From NCBI RefSeq assembly GCF_001580615.1, contig NZ_LHZC01000050.1:1-64000 (forward strand): a stretch of DNA of 64,000 nt. The letters run 5' to 3'. Of this stretch, positions 17,378-27,241 are shown in pieces. The stretch comes from Acetobacter malorum. GTDB taxonomy: Bacteria; Pseudomonadota; Alphaproteobacteria; Acetobacterales; Acetobacteraceae. How positions within the stretch are numbered: position 1 is the first letter of the stretch; each line of letters opens with the position of its first letter. The position numbers and the translations under genes are program-made. The notes under the pieces are model-generated. The model saw only the letters and a list, made by a program, of their open reading frames with translations. It was not told the DNA's origin and did not search any database.

Positions 17378-19234
17378 TTACGCCTGCTCCAGCTGATCGA
17401 TAAAGCCAGAGATCACATCCAGCCCCTTGCGCCAGAAGCCCGGGTCGGACGCATCCAGCCCGAACGGTGCCAGCAGTTCCTTGTGGCGTTTGGTGCCACC
17501 CGCTTCCAGCATGGCAATATATTTGTCCTGGAAGCCCGGTGCGCCCTCACTGAACACGCCATACAGCGCATTCACCAGACAATCGCCAAACGCGTACGCA
17601 TAAACATAGAACGGTGAATGGATGAAGTGCGGGATATACGCCCAGAAGACGTCATATTCGGGCGTGAAATTGAAGATCGGCCCGAGGCTTTCCGTCTGCA
17701 CCTGCAACCAGATTTCACCAATCCGTTCCGGCAGGAGCTCACCGGATTTACGCTCATCATGCACACGGGTTTCAAACTCGTAGAACGCAATCTGGCGCAC
17801 TACGGTGTTGAGCATATCCTCCACCTTACCTGCCAGCAGCGTACGCTTGCGGGCCGGGTCAGTTTCCGCATCCAGCAGAGACTGGAAGGTCAGCATTTCC
17901 CCAAACACACTGGCCGTTTCCGCAAGCGTCAGCGGAGTATTGGACTGGAAGTACCCCTGCTTTGCCGCCAGAACCTGATGCACGCCATGGCCCAGCTCAT
18001 GCGCCAGCGTCATCACATCCCGCGTGCGGCCATGATAGTTCAGCAGGATAAACGGATGCGCAGACGGCACGGTGGGGTGGGCAAACGCGCCCGGAGACTT
18101 GCCGGGAGCAGGCGGCACATCAATCCACGGATGCGTCAGGAAGGTGTTGATCACCTTGCCCATGCGCGGGTCAAAGCCATCATAGGCTTTCTGCACAATC
18201 TGCTTAGCTTCATCCCACGGGATTTTACGGTCTTCACAGCCGGGCAGCGGCGCGTTGCGGTCCCAATGCTCCAGCTTATCCAGCCCCATCCATTTCGCCT
18301 TCAGGGCGTAATAGCGGTGTGCAAGGCGCGGATAATCTTCCCGCACGGCGGAGACCAGCGCATCCACCACTTCGTCCTCAACCATGTTGGACAGGTTGCG
18401 GGAGGATGTGGGACGGGCGTAATGGCGCAGGCCGTCAGAAATAGCTTTATCCTTGGCCAGCGTGTTGGTGATGAGGGCGAACAGCCGCACATTCTCACCA
18501 AACACCTTGCCCACAGCTTTGCCGGCCTTCTCACGCACAGACCGATCCGAATCGGACAGGCAGTTCAGCGCATCGCCCACCGGCATTTCCTTGCCATCCA
18601 GTGTGACGCGCAGGGCGGCAATCGTCTCATCAAACAGGCGGCACCAGGACTGCGCACCCGTTACGGATTTTTCCAGCAGAACTTTCTCGACCTCATCAGA
18701 AAGCTGATGCGGGCGGAACAGGCGCGTATCATCCAGAAACGGCTTCCAGTGCGCCAGAGCCGGGTCCTGCATTTTCTGCGCCAGATCGGCATCATCCAGC
18801 CGGTTGAGTTCCAGCGTAAAGAACAGCAGATGCGTGGAAATATCCGTCAGTTTTTCACTGATGGACTGGCTGAAACGGCTGATTTCCGGATCGGACGAAT
18901 TCGCGGCAAACAGCAGCGAGGCATAGGACCCTGCCTTGCCCAGTATCTCCTCAATCGCCTCACAGGTGTGGATGGCTTCCGCCACCTCAGCACCGGACAG
19001 ACCTGCCAGCTTGCCCTGATAACGGGAGGCAAACTCTTTGGCCTGCTGTTCAGCCTGAGTCAGATCCTGCTTGATCGCCGGATCTTCCATACTGTTATAG
19101 AGAGCCGAAAGGTCCCAGCGCGGAAGGGTGGAAGCCTCCTGCCCCGGCGCGGCACTGGTTGCGGCCACAGCCCCGGCTTCCGCAGCAAAGGCCGGAAGCT
19201 GAGACGAACGGTGAGAATGCGCTGTATGTTTCAT
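17378..19234 (-). CDS. pepF: Oligoendopeptidase F (M3 family)
   Basis: A 618-aa zinc metallopeptidase that degrades oligopeptides in the cytoplasm. The active site is in TLAHELGHGVHQVL (HExxH), and the third ligand region in LAETASVFGEMLTFQ supplies the downstream Glu. The rest matches the M3B PepF layout, with a helical N-terminal channel domain. The ATG at 19234 is preferred because AGGA is 8 nt upstream; longer in-frame starts lack this. The first ~30 residues are Ala/His-rich and poorly conserved-looking. It is followed immediately by the ABC1 kinase gene. Confidence 0.92.
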   Translation of the reverse strand: MKHTAHSHRSSQLPAFAAEAGAVAATSAAPGQEASTLPRWDLSALYNSMEDPAIKQDLTQAEQQAKEFASRYQGKLAGLSGAEVAEAIHTCEAIEEILGKAGSYASLLFAANSSDPEISRFSQSISEKLTDISTHLLFFTLELNRLDDADLAQKMQDPALAHWKPFLDDTRLFRPHQLSDEVEKVLLEKSVTGAQSWCRLFDETIAALRVTLDGKEMPVGDALNCLSDSDRSVREKAGKAVGKVFGENVRLFALITNTLAKDKAISDGLRHYARPTSSRNLSNMVEDEVVDALVSAVREDYPRLAHRYYALKAKWMGLDKLEHWDRNAPLPGCEDRKIPWDEAKQIVQKAYDGFDPRMGKVINTFLTHPWIDVPPAPGKSPGAFAHPTVPSAHPFILLNYHGRTRDVMTLAHELGHGVHQVLAAKQGYFQSNTPLTLAETASVFGEMLTFQSLLDAETDPARKRTLLAGKVEDMLNTVVRQIAFYEFETRVHDERKSGELLPERIGEIWLQVQTESLGPIFNFTPEYDVFWAYIPHFIHSPFYVYAYAFGDCLVNALYGVFSEGAPGFQDKYIAMLEAGGTKRHKELLAPFGLDASDPGFWRKGLDVISGFIDQLEQA

Positions 19235-19331
19235 AGGCGGCATCCTATCGCGCAATTTAGCATGAGGCGAGTACATGTGAACGCAATCGGGGTTCACATA
19301 CGGCGCAGGTCAAACTGCGCACTCAGCACGG

Positions 19332-19385
19332 CCCGAAAGACCTCTCTGCCTTACGCGCTCATAAGGCAGAAACAGATCTTTCGGG
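19332..19385. terminator. Nested hairpin downstream of gltB
   Basis: An outer stem CCCGAAAGA (19332-19340) pairs with TCTTTCGGG (19377-19385). Inside it CTGCCTTA (19346-19353) pairs with TAAGGCAG (19362-19369). It lies 30 nt beyond the gltB stop and before pepF, so it probably ends or stabilises the gltDB transcript. It has no T-tract. Confidence 0.5.
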
Positions 19386-19414
19386 ACCATCCTCTTTGTC
19401 AGGCAAAAGCCTGA

Positions 19415-22400
19415 TCAGGCAGACTTGGCCAGCTCTGCTTCCGGCAGGCTAAAGCCGATGATGCGCGCATAGTCTTTTGGCACAATCTGCCAGAAGCGCG
19501 GCAGGACATCGTTCCATTTATGCAGCAAGTTTGTTGCATAAGGGGAGCCGGTTTCTTCCACATGCCGCTCAACAAGACGCCGCAGTTCCTCCGCCCAGCG
19601 CTCGTCCGTCACCCGTGTCCAGAACAGGGATTCCGGATTAACGCGCTTTTCAAAGGTGGTGCTATCATCCAGCACAAACGCCATGCCGCCGGTAAAGCCT
19701 GCGCCAAAATTGTCGCCAATTTCGCCCAGCACAACCACGGTGCCGCCCGTCATATACTCACAGGCGTTGGACCCGCAGCCTTCCACCACGGCCACCGCAC
19801 CAGAGTTACGCACGGCAAAGCGTTCACCCGCCTGCCCGGAGGCATAAAGCTCCCCTGCCGTCGCGCCATACAGCACCGTGTTGCCAATAATGGCGTTCTG
19901 GTTGCTGACAAGACGGGAAGACGGAGAAGGCCGCACGGTGATGGTCGCGCCGGAAAGCCCTTTGCCGACATAGTCGTTGGCATCGCCCAGCACTTCCAGC
20001 TTCAGCCCCTGCACGGCAAACGCCCCCAGAGACTGCCCGGCAGACCCGCGCAGACGCACCGTCAGATGGCCCGGCGCCAGTGTCGTCATGCCAAACTTAC
20101 GCACAATGAGAGACGACATGCGGGTGCCAATGGCACGCTGCGTGTTCTGCACGTTGTAGTGCAGCTGCATTTTCTCACCGTGGTCGAACAGCGGTTTTGC
20201 ATCGCTGATCATCTGCGCATCCAGCGTATCCGGCACCTCGTTGCGGCCTTCCAGCGTGCAATAGCGCGCAAACGGGCCGGGATCTGCCTGTGAGAGCAGG
20301 GAGTTGAGGTCCAGATCATCCAGATAATCTGCGCCACGAGAAACCTGACGCAGCAGATCGGTCCGGCCGATCACTTCGTTCAGGCTGCGGAAGCCCAGAG
20401 ACGCCAGAATATTGCGCACATCTTCAGCAATGAAGGAGAACAGGTTGATAACCTTCTCCGGCGTACCTTCAAACTTCTGGCGCATCGCCTCATCCTGCGA
20501 GCACACGCCCACCGGACAGGTGTTAGAGTGGCACTGGCGCACCATGATGCAGCCCATGGCCACAAGGCTGGCCGTGCCAATACCGAACTCTTCCGCACCC
20601 AGCATGGCGGCAATCACCACATCACGCCCGGTCTTGATGCCACCATCCGTGCGCAGCTTTACGCGGTGCCGCAGACGGTTGAGCATCAGCACCTGATGCG
20701 CTTCTGCCAGACCCAGCTCCCACGGCAGACCGGCATATTTCACGGAGGTCAGCGGGCTGGCCCCTGTGCCACCGGAATGGCCGGAAATCAGAATAGCATC
20801 GGCCTTCGCCTTCGCCACACCCGCTGCAATGGTACCAATGCCGGAACGCGCCACCAGCTTGACGGTTACCGTCGCATCCGGGTTGATCTGCTTCAGATCA
20901 TAAATGAGCTGAGCCAGATCTTCGATCGAGTAAATATCGTGATGCGGCGGCGGAGAAATAAGAGTTACACCCGGTGTGGCATGACGCAGCTTGGCAATCA
21001 GCCCCGTGACCTTAAAGCCCGGCAGCTGACCACCTTCACCCGGTTTAGCACCTTGTGCGACCTTAATTTCCAGTTCACGGCAGTCATTCAGATACTGCGC
21101 CGTCACACCAAAGCGACCGGACGCCACCTGCTTGATGGCGGAAGAGGCATTATCGCCATTTGGGCGCGGTTTTGCGCGTTCCGGATCTTCCCCGCCCTCA
21201 CCAGAATCAGATTTCGCACCAATCCGGTTCATGGCAATGGAGAGCGTCTCATGCGCTTCCGGGCTCAGTGCCCCCAAAGAAATAGCTGGTGAGATCAGGC
21301 GTTTGCGCAACTGCGTAATGCTTTCCACTTCCTCTACCGGAATGGGCGTGCGCCCTTCCCTAAAGTCCAGCAGATCACGCAGCGCCACCGGCGGTTGTGC
21401 CCGCACGGCGTCCGCATACCGCTTGTAGATAGTAAAGCTGTCACTCGCCACAGCGGTCTGGAGCATGTGGATCAGCGTACCATCAAACGCATGCTGCTCG
21501 CCCTTGCGACGCAGTTTATAAAAACCACCGACAGGGAGGGCAAGAGACGCAGAATCCCATGCTTCCTGATGGAAGGTCAGCACATTGCGGGCAATACCGG
21601 GTAGACCAATACCGGAAATGCGGGAGGGCATGCCGGGGAAGAATTCCGCCGTCAGCGCGCGGGAAAGACCTACGGCCTCAAAGTTACAGCCACCGCGATA
21701 AGACGCCACGATCGAAATGCCCATTTTGGACATGATCTTGAGCAGGCCTTTATCCACGGCCTTACGGTAACGCTCCATGCACTCACGCAGAGAGAGCTTA
21801 CCAAACAGCCCGCGGCGATGCCGGTCCGCAATACATTCCTGAGCCAGATACGGGTTAACCGTGGTCGCGCCAACCCCGATGGTCACCGCAATGGAATGCA
21901 CATCCAGCGTGGTGGACGCCCGCACGTTCAGAGACGTGAAGGTGCGCAGGGAGTTACGGACAAGATGCGTATGAACCGCTGCCGTCGCCAGAATCATCGG
22001 GATATAGGCCCGGTCCGGAGACTGGTTTTCATCCGTCAGGAACACATGCGTGCAGCCACCGCGCACGCTTTCTTCTGCCTCACGCCGGATGCGGGCAATG
22101 GCTTCACGCAGGCCAGCCTCACCTTCCTTCGCCGGGAAGGAGCAGTCAATCAGGCAGCCGGACGTGCCGCAGAAATTACGCAGCGCTTCATACTCACCCG
22201 ATGTCAGAACCGGGCTGGGCAGTTGCAGCATTTCACACTGCTCTGCGGACTGATCCAGAATATTCCCCAGATTTCCCAGACGTGTGGCAAGGCTCATCAC
22301 GCGGGATTCACGCAGGGAATCAATCGGCGGATTGGTCACCTGGCTAAAGCCCTGCCGGAAATAATGCGACAGACCACGGAAACGCGGAGACAGCACGGCC

Positions 22401-23971
22401 AGAGGCGTATCATCGCCCATGGAGCCAATGGCTTCTGTCCCGGTTTCCACCATCGGGTGCAGGATGGCTTCCAGCTCTTCCAGCGTGGTGCCCACAGCCA
22501 GCTGGCGGCGGCGCAGTTCATCACCCTGATAGAGAACAGGCTCTTTCACATCTGAGCGGACAATACAGCCAATTTTCTGAATACCGCCGACCCATGAGGA
22601 GAAGTCCTGACGCGAGGCCAGAAGATCCAGCAGCTCCTCATTGCCATACAGACGCGCTTCCTGCAGATCGACGCCGATCACATCGCCCGGGCCAAGCCGC
22701 CCGCGTTTGGCAACATTGCTTTCAGGCACACGCACCATGCCGGTTTCAGACCCGACAATCAGCAGATTATCGTCTGTCACCGTATAGCGCAGCGGCCGTA
22801 GACCGGACCGATCCAGACCAGCAATCACCCAGCGGCCATCCGTGGCGCACAGGGCGGCCGGGCCGTCCCATGGTTCCATCACGGCATTGCAATAGGCAAA
22901 CATGTCACGGTGGGACTGCTTCATCAGAGAATTCCCGCCCACGCTGGCGGGAATCATCAGCGCCTTGGCGGCAGGCGCATCACGCCCGGCAAAAGTCAGC
23001 AGTTCAAACACGTTATCCAGCGTCGCTGTATCGGACCCACCCGCCTGCACCAGCGGCTTGATGTCCTTCATCCACGGGTCCAGATCCGGGTGAGACAGCC
23101 GCGTTTCGTGGCTTTTCATCCAGTTGATGTTGCCGGAAATGGTGTTGATTTCACCATTATGCGCCAGACGACGGAACGGCTGTGCCAGCTTCCATGTGGG
23201 GAAGGTGTTGGTGGAATAACGCTGATGATAAATAGCAAAGCGGCTGACAAAGCGCTCATCCAGCAGATCCGGATAGAACTCGGTCAGATGCTCGGCCAGG
23301 AACATGCCTTTATAGATGATCGAGCGGCAGGACAGAGAGCAGATATACAGATCCACCTGCGCTGCAATTGCCGCTTTTTCAATCCGCCGACGGATAACGT
23401 ACAGATCCCGCTCAAACGCTTCCTCTGCCGTACCCGGCAGGTTGCGGATCATGATCTGTTCAATTTCCGGGCGTGTTGCGTTGGCTTTTTCACCAATACA
23501 GGCCGTATCAATCGGCACCTGACGCCAGCCGTAAATGCCGTAGCCGAAAGCCAGAATTTCTGTCTCGATAATCTGACGGCACTGTTCCTGCGCGACCAGA
23601 TCCGTTTTGGGCAGAAACACCTGCCCAACGGCGATGATCGCACCTTCTACCGGCTGATCACCCGTGCTGGTGATCGCATCAGCAAAGAAATTCTGCGGGA
23701 TTTCCACATGGATGCCGGCACCATCACCGGTTTTTCCATCGGCATCCACCGCACCGCGATGCCAGATGGCTTTCAGGGCAGCAATACCAGCTTCCACCAC
23801 GTCACGACGCTGCTTGCCGTCTAATGCGGCAACCAAACCAACGCCACAGGAATCCCGTTCATCAGCCGGGTCATACAGGCCGTCCAGAGCGGCAACATTG
23901 TTGTCCCACGCTTCAAAAAACTCTTTGGCGCTTTCACCATGCGTGGTGTCAGGATGCTTCTGCATGCCCAT
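19415..23971 (-). CDS. gltB: Glutamate synthase (NADPH) large subunit
   Basis: The 1518-aa GOGAT alpha chain makes two glutamates from glutamine and 2-oxoglutarate. An N-terminal propeptide of 41 residues precedes the Ntn nucleophile Cys42 in ERDSCGVGLVAAL. The amidotransferase domain is followed by the central domain, the FMN-binding TIM barrel (ILISGHSGGTGASPLTSV) with the 3Fe-4S cysteines in CIMVRQCHSNTCPVGVC, and the C-terminal Gly-rich beta-helix domain (GSNACEYMTGGTVVVLG). The length is typical. The gltD stop and gltB start overlap as TAATG, so the subunits are translated together. Confidence 0.98.
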   Translation of the reverse strand: MGMQKHPDTTHGESAKEFFEAWDNNVAALDGLYDPADERDSCGVGLVAALDGKQRRDVVEAGIAALKAIWHRGAVDADGKTGDGAGIHVEIPQNFFADAITSTGDQPVEGAIIAVGQVFLPKTDLVAQEQCRQIIETEILAFGYGIYGWRQVPIDTACIGEKANATRPEIEQIMIRNLPGTAEEAFERDLYVIRRRIEKAAIAAQVDLYICSLSCRSIIYKGMFLAEHLTEFYPDLLDERFVSRFAIYHQRYSTNTFPTWKLAQPFRRLAHNGEINTISGNINWMKSHETRLSHPDLDPWMKDIKPLVQAGGSDTATLDNVFELLTFAGRDAPAAKALMIPASVGGNSLMKQSHRDMFAYCNAVMEPWDGPAALCATDGRWVIAGLDRSGLRPLRYTVTDDNLLIVGSETGMVRVPESNVAKRGRLGPGDVIGVDLQEARLYGNEELLDLLASRQDFSSWVGGIQKIGCIVRSDVKEPVLYQGDELRRRQLAVGTTLEELEAILHPMVETGTEAIGSMGDDTPLAVLSPRFRGLSHYFRQGFSQVTNPPIDSLRESRVMSLATRLGNLGNILDQSAEQCEMLQLPSPVLTSGEYEALRNFCGTSGCLIDCSFPAKEGEAGLREAIARIRREAEESVRGGCTHVFLTDENQSPDRAYIPMILATAAVHTHLVRNSLRTFTSLNVRASTTLDVHSIAVTIGVGATTVNPYLAQECIADRHRRGLFGKLSLRECMERYRKAVDKGLLKIMSKMGISIVASYRGGCNFEAVGLSRALTAEFFPGMPSRISGIGLPGIARNVLTFHQEAWDSASLALPVGGFYKLRRKGEQHAFDGTLIHMLQTAVASDSFTIYKRYADAVRAQPPVALRDLLDFREGRTPIPVEEVESITQLRKRLISPAISLGALSPEAHETLSIAMNRIGAKSDSGEGGEDPERAKPRPNGDNASSAIKQVASGRFGVTAQYLNDCRELEIKVAQGAKPGEGGQLPGFKVTGLIAKLRHATPGVTLISPPPHHDIYSIEDLAQLIYDLKQINPDATVTVKLVARSGIGTIAAGVAKAKADAILISGHSGGTGASPLTSVKYAGLPWELGLAEAHQVLMLNRLRHRVKLRTDGGIKTGRDVVIAAMLGAEEFGIGTASLVAMGCIMVRQCHSNTCPVGVCSQDEAMRQKFEGTPEKVINLFSFIAEDVRNILASLGFRSLNEVIGRTDLLRQVSRGADYLDDLDLNSLLSQADPGPFARYCTLEGRNEVPDTLDAQMISDAKPLFDHGEKMQLHYNVQNTQRAIGTRMSSLIVRKFGMTTLAPGHLTVRLRGSAGQSLGAFAVQGLKLEVLGDANDYVGKGLSGATITVRPSPSSRLVSNQNAIIGNTVLYGATAGELYASGQAGERFAVRNSGAVAVVEGCGSNACEYMTGGTVVVLGEIGDNFGAGFTGGMAFVLDDSTTFEKRVNPESLFWTRVTDERWAEELRRLVERHVEETGSPYATNLLHKWNDVLPRFWQIVPKDYARIIGFSLPEAELAKSA

Positions 23972-25419
23972 TATCCCTGCTCCGCCACGGTCTGCGCCGT
24001 TGCGTGTGTTTCAATCCATTGATGAATGCGTTCCGCCGCATCCCGACCATCGCGAATAGCCCACACCACCAGACTGGCCCCGCGCACAATATCGCCTGCG
24101 GCAAACACACCCGGCAGAGTGGTCATAAAGTTGTCATGCCCCACCTTGAGCGTGCCCCAGCGGGAGACGGCAAGGTCCGGCTGGCCCCACAACTGCGGCA
24201 GCGGTTCCGGGTCAAACCCCAGAGCGGTAATCACCAGATCCGCGTCCAGCGTGAAGGAGCTGCCTTCCAGCGGCTCGACGGACTGGCGGCCTGTGCCATC
24301 CGGCAGGCCCAGCTTCATGCGCGTAGCGCGCACGCCGGTCACATGGTCATCGCCCAGAAACGCTTCCGGTGCGGAGAGCCAGACAAATTCAACGCCTTCT
24401 TCTTCCGCGTTTTTCACTTCCCGCGCGGACCCCGGCATGTTGGCCTTGTCACGCCGGTACAGACATTTGACGGATTTGGCACCCTGACGAATGGCCGTGC
24501 GCACGCAGTCCATGGCGGTATCGCCACCACCCAGCACCACGACATTCTTGCCTTTGGCATCCAGCGCCTGCGCATCGTCCGGCAATGTATCGCCCAGAGA
24601 GCGACGGTTAGAGGCGGTCAGGTAATCCAGAGCGCGCTCAATGCCAGCCAGCCCGGCACCGGGGCCGCCAATCTCGCGGGATTTGTAAACCCCGGTGGCG
24701 ATCAGAACGGCCTGATGGCGGCTGCGCAGCTCAGCAAAGGACAGATCACCCTCACCACTGCCAACCCCCTGCCCCAGATGGAACGTCACGCCGCTTTCTT
24801 CCAGCAGCGCATGACGGCGCGCGACAATCTCTTTTTCCAACTTAAATCCGGGGATACCGTAAACCAGCAGGCCGCCCACGCGGTCATACCGGTCATACAC
24901 ATGCACCTGATACCCTGAAGCCCGCAGACGCTCAGCTGCAGCCAGACCAGCAGGCCCAGCTCCAACAATCCCGACGGATTCCGTGCGTTCCCGCACAGGG
25001 CGGGTGGGTTTGACCCAGTTATTCTCAAAGGCCGTATCGGTAATATAGCGCTCGACCGCACCAATGGTGACGCTCTCAAACCCGGGCTCGATCACGCAGT
25101 TGCCTTCACACAGGCGGTCCTGCGGGCAGATGCGGCCACAAATTTCGGGGAACGTATTGGTCGCGGAAGAGACTTCATAGGCTTCTTCCAGCCGCCCTTC
25201 CGCCGTCAGCATCAGCCAGTCCGGGATATTGTTGCCCAGCGGGCAATGCACGGAACAGAACGGCACGCCGCACTGGGAGCACCGACTGGCCTGCTCACCA
25301 GCCGCAGCGGGAGAAAAATCTTCGTAAATCTCCGCAAAATCCGCCCGTCGCGCCTGCGCTGTGCGCTTATCAGGCTGCTTTTGAGCGACAGAGACAAATT
25401 TCAGCATGGGTGTGGTCAT
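23971..25419 (-). CDS. gltD: Glutamate synthase (NADPH) small subunit
   Basis: The 482-aa beta subunit feeds electrons from NADPH to GltB. The N-terminal iron-sulfur part has two cysteine clusters, CSQCGVPFCSVHCPLGNNIPD and CGRICPQDRLCEGNC. After these come the FAD-binding GIVGAGPAGLAAAERL and the NADPH-binding VVLGGGDTAMDCVRTA Rossmann motifs, and the C-terminal GVFAAGDIVRGASLVVWAI. The start at 25419 has GGGGAA upstream; an in-frame codon 48 nt earlier is less likely. The 195-nt upstream region is AT-rich and is where the gltDB promoter should be. The order gltD-gltB is reversed from E. coli. Confidence 0.97.
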   Translation of the reverse strand: MTTPMLKFVSVAQKQPDKRTAQARRADFAEIYEDFSPAAAGEQASRCSQCGVPFCSVHCPLGNNIPDWLMLTAEGRLEEAYEVSSATNTFPEICGRICPQDRLCEGNCVIEPGFESVTIGAVERYITDTAFENNWVKPTRPVRERTESVGIVGAGPAGLAAAERLRASGYQVHVYDRYDRVGGLLVYGIPGFKLEKEIVARRHALLEESGVTFHLGQGVGSGEGDLSFAELRSRHQAVLIATGVYKSREIGGPGAGLAGIERALDYLTASNRRSLGDTLPDDAQALDAKGKNVVVLGGGDTAMDCVRTAIRQGAKSVKCLYRRDKANMPGSAREVKNAEEEGVEFVWLSAPEAFLGDDHVTGVRATRMKLGLPDGTGRQSVEPLEGSSFTLDADLVITALGFDPEPLPQLWGQPDLAVSRWGTLKVGHDNFMTTLPGVFAAGDIVRGASLVVWAIRDGRDAAERIHQWIETHATAQTVAEQG

Positions 25420-25564
25420 AAGGCGTTCCCCGGAGACAGGGCGCGCGTCAGACAGACCTCGCCCCAAACAAGCAGGACTGAGGTAGCGCCTTACCTACTA
25501 TTCTGAAAAGACAGCATTGCTGCCCTTTCTTTATTTTTCTTGTTTTTGAAAGAGATTCAGCCTC

Positions 25565-25586
25565 AAAAACCTTTTTATATAGGTTT
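25565..25586 (-). terminator. Weak terminator after the NDUFA9-like gene
   Basis: On minus AAACCT-(loop)-AGGTTT is followed by a T run (forward A's at 25565-25569). It lies 30 nt beyond the stop of the NDUFA9-like gene and upstream of gltD. The stem is only 6 bp and AT-rich, so it is a modest prediction. Confidence 0.45.
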
Positions 25587-25614
25587 CATATCGGACCCTT
25601 TTATCTCTAACCCC

Positions 25615-26568
25615 TTATTCTACAAGGCGAACCCCTGAACGGCCACCACCCGCCCGATAACGGGTCAGATAAAACGGCACGATGGCCTCTATGCTCTGCG
25701 GAGTCAGCCCGAGCTTTTCAAAACCCGACTGACCCGGCGGCACAACATTGTCCTGAGACAGCATCAGCAACTGGTCACGCGTCAGGATATGTCCCGGCAA
25801 ACGCTCGAAAATCCCTGCCTGAATGCGTGCCAGAGCCCGCGGCACCTCGTAAAGCATGCGAGAGCGCTGCGTGGTGCGTAAAACCCACTGATAAATCTGC
25901 TTCATGGTCAGAACATCCGGCCCGCCCAGCTCCCACACCTGCCCTGCCAGCGAGGGATCTTCCGCCAACCGCGCCACAACCTGCGCCACATCCCCTACAT
26001 ACACAGGCTGAAGGCGCACCTTTGCACCATAAACAGGCAGAACCGGCAGATACCGCGCCAGCGTGGCGAACATATTGAAGAAGTGATCCTCCGGCCCAAA
26101 GATAACGGACGGTCGAACAATAGAAGCCTGCGGCATGGCAGCCCGTACAGCATCTTCCCCCGCAGCCCGACTCCGCCCGTAAGCAGACGGTGCTGAGTGA
26201 GACGCCCCCAATGCGGACATGTGCACAAACGCCGGCACGCCAACCTGCGCGGACAGACGCGCCACCCGGCCTGCCCCCTGAACATTCACGGCCTCAAGCC
26301 TCTGCCCCGATGCATCCCCAAGCACGGCGGCCAGATTGATGACAACAGATGCGCCTTCGACCACACAGGCTACTGAGGCATCATCCAGCACAGAGGCATA
26401 AAACGGTGCGATCTGCCCCAGCTTTCCCAGAACCCGCAGGGATGCAGCCTTATCCGGCCTCCGGCAGGCAATCCGCACGGTATATCCTGCCTCCGCCAAG
26501 CGCTGGACAACATACCGCCCCACAAAGCCACCACCACCAAACACTGTCGCAATCTTCAGCTCATTCAT
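25615..26568 (-). CDS. NDUFA9-like SDR-family NAD(P)-binding protein
   Basis: A 317-aa extended/atypical short-chain dehydrogenase of the complex I NDUFA9-like group. The N-terminal Rossmann motif is TVFGGGGFVGRYVVQRLAEAG. Later come FVHMSALGASHSAPSAYGRSRAAGE (Tyr-containing active-site-like segment with Lys replaced by Arg in the YxxxK position), VRPSVIFGPEDHFFN and VWELGGPDVLTM. The Tyr-Lys catalytic pair is therefore not standard, in keeping with NDUFA9-type proteins that bind NADPH without clear dehydrogenase activity. The frame can be read 120 codons further upstream, but that stretch looks non-coding, so the ATG at 26568 is used. The 300-nt gap to tRNA-Leu has no other gene. Confidence 0.85.
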   Translation of the reverse strand: MNELKIATVFGGGGFVGRYVVQRLAEAGYTVRIACRRPDKAASLRVLGKLGQIAPFYASVLDDASVACVVEGASVVINLAAVLGDASGQRLEAVNVQGAGRVARLSAQVGVPAFVHMSALGASHSAPSAYGRSRAAGEDAVRAAMPQASIVRPSVIFGPEDHFFNMFATLARYLPVLPVYGAKVRLQPVYVGDVAQVVARLAEDPSLAGQVWELGGPDVLTMKQIYQWVLRTTQRSRMLYEVPRALARIQAGIFERLPGHILTRDQLLMLSQDNVVPPGQSGFEKLGLTPQSIEAIVPFYLTRYRAGGGRSGVRLVE

Positions 26569-26809
26569 GGTGTTCTTTCTGCTCCTGTTTGCTCTGGCCT
26601 GCCTTCTGGGGTGGCCTGCCCATAGTCTACGCCTCTTTTTGGAACGTCCGGTGAGCACAAATAGTTCAGCATCCTCCCTGAACACCTGCCCGGCGTTAGG
26701 AACACAGGCAGCACACCCTGAAAAACTGCTGTTTTTTGGGAATTTTAAGACGCGGCTGGACGCCAGATAACAAAAAGAAACAAATCCTGAGAAAAATGCA
26801 TTTTTCCCG

Positions 26810-26838
26810 TTGACGAGGTTACGGGGCCGAGCTAAATA
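26810..26838 (+). promoter_or_regulatory. tRNA-Leu promoter
   Basis: TTGACG (26810-26815) and TAAATA (26833-26838) are exactly 17 nt apart, a near-consensus sigma-70 promoter 37 nt before the tRNA. Confidence 0.75.
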
Positions 26839-26875
26839 CCCCTTCACCAGCCGGGGTGACCCGGTTGTCATCTGA

Positions 26876-26962
26876 GCCCAGATGGCGGAATTGGTAGACG
26901 CGCAGGTTTCAGGTATCTGTGGCCGCAAGGTCGTGGAAGTTCGAGTCTTCTTCTGGGCACCA
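26876..26962 (+). tRNA. tRNA-Leu (CAG)
   Basis: An 87-nt class II tRNA. The acceptor GCCCAGA pairs with TCTGGGC and CCA is encoded. The anticodon stem CAGGT/ATCTG encloses loop TTCAGGT, giving anticodon CAG (reads CUG). A long variable arm, typical of tRNA-Leu, and a T-arm with TTCGAGT are present. Confidence 0.96.
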
Positions 26963-26970
26963 AAAAAAAA

Positions 26971-26993
26971 CCGCAGTTCGCTGCGGTTTTTTT
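26971..26993 (+). terminator. tRNA-Leu terminator
   Basis: CCGCAG-TTCG-CTGCGG with a UUCG tetraloop followed by T7, starting 9 nt after the tRNA CCA end. A textbook intrinsic terminator. Confidence 0.92.
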
Positions 26994-27007
26994 GTATCTA
27001 CTGCTCT

Positions 27008-27042
27008 TCATCCCCTCATGCTTTTTGCATGACGGGGGATGA
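27008..27042. repeat. Stem-loop in the tRNA-Leu/phage cassette gap
   Basis: TCATCCCC (27008-27015) pairs with GGGGATGA (27035-27042), with an inner CATGC/GCATG stem. It is in a ~460-nt gene-free stretch between tRNA-Leu and the phage cassette. A second inverted repeat, TTCGGATG/CATCCGAA, spans about 27187-27235. No gene is seen here; the DnaA-box element follows. Confidence 0.5.
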
Positions 27043-27241
27043 GAGTGGATTTCCCCTCCCTCATTGCTTTCATCAGCGACATACACGCTCTGACGAGATC
27101 CTACGCACTTTTTCAACTTGAGCTTATTCGGCTCACTGTTGACCTCTTCTCCTAGCCACATCGCATGTCTTGTCACGCGCAGTCTTTTCGGATGCACGTG
27201 CCTCATTATCCTTCCTCATGATCTTCCATCCGAAGCTCTGC

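Noticed and set aside
26569-26928. N-terminal extension of the NDUFA9-like protein to 26928
   Set aside because: The added residues are not family-like, overlap the tRNA-Leu promoter and gene, and the ATG at 26568 places the Rossmann motif normally.
26941-26962. tRNA-Leu 3' end as the phage att site
   Set aside because: The phage cassette is near this tRNA, but no duplicate of the tRNA 3' end was found past 32.9 kb, and no integrase gene is present.
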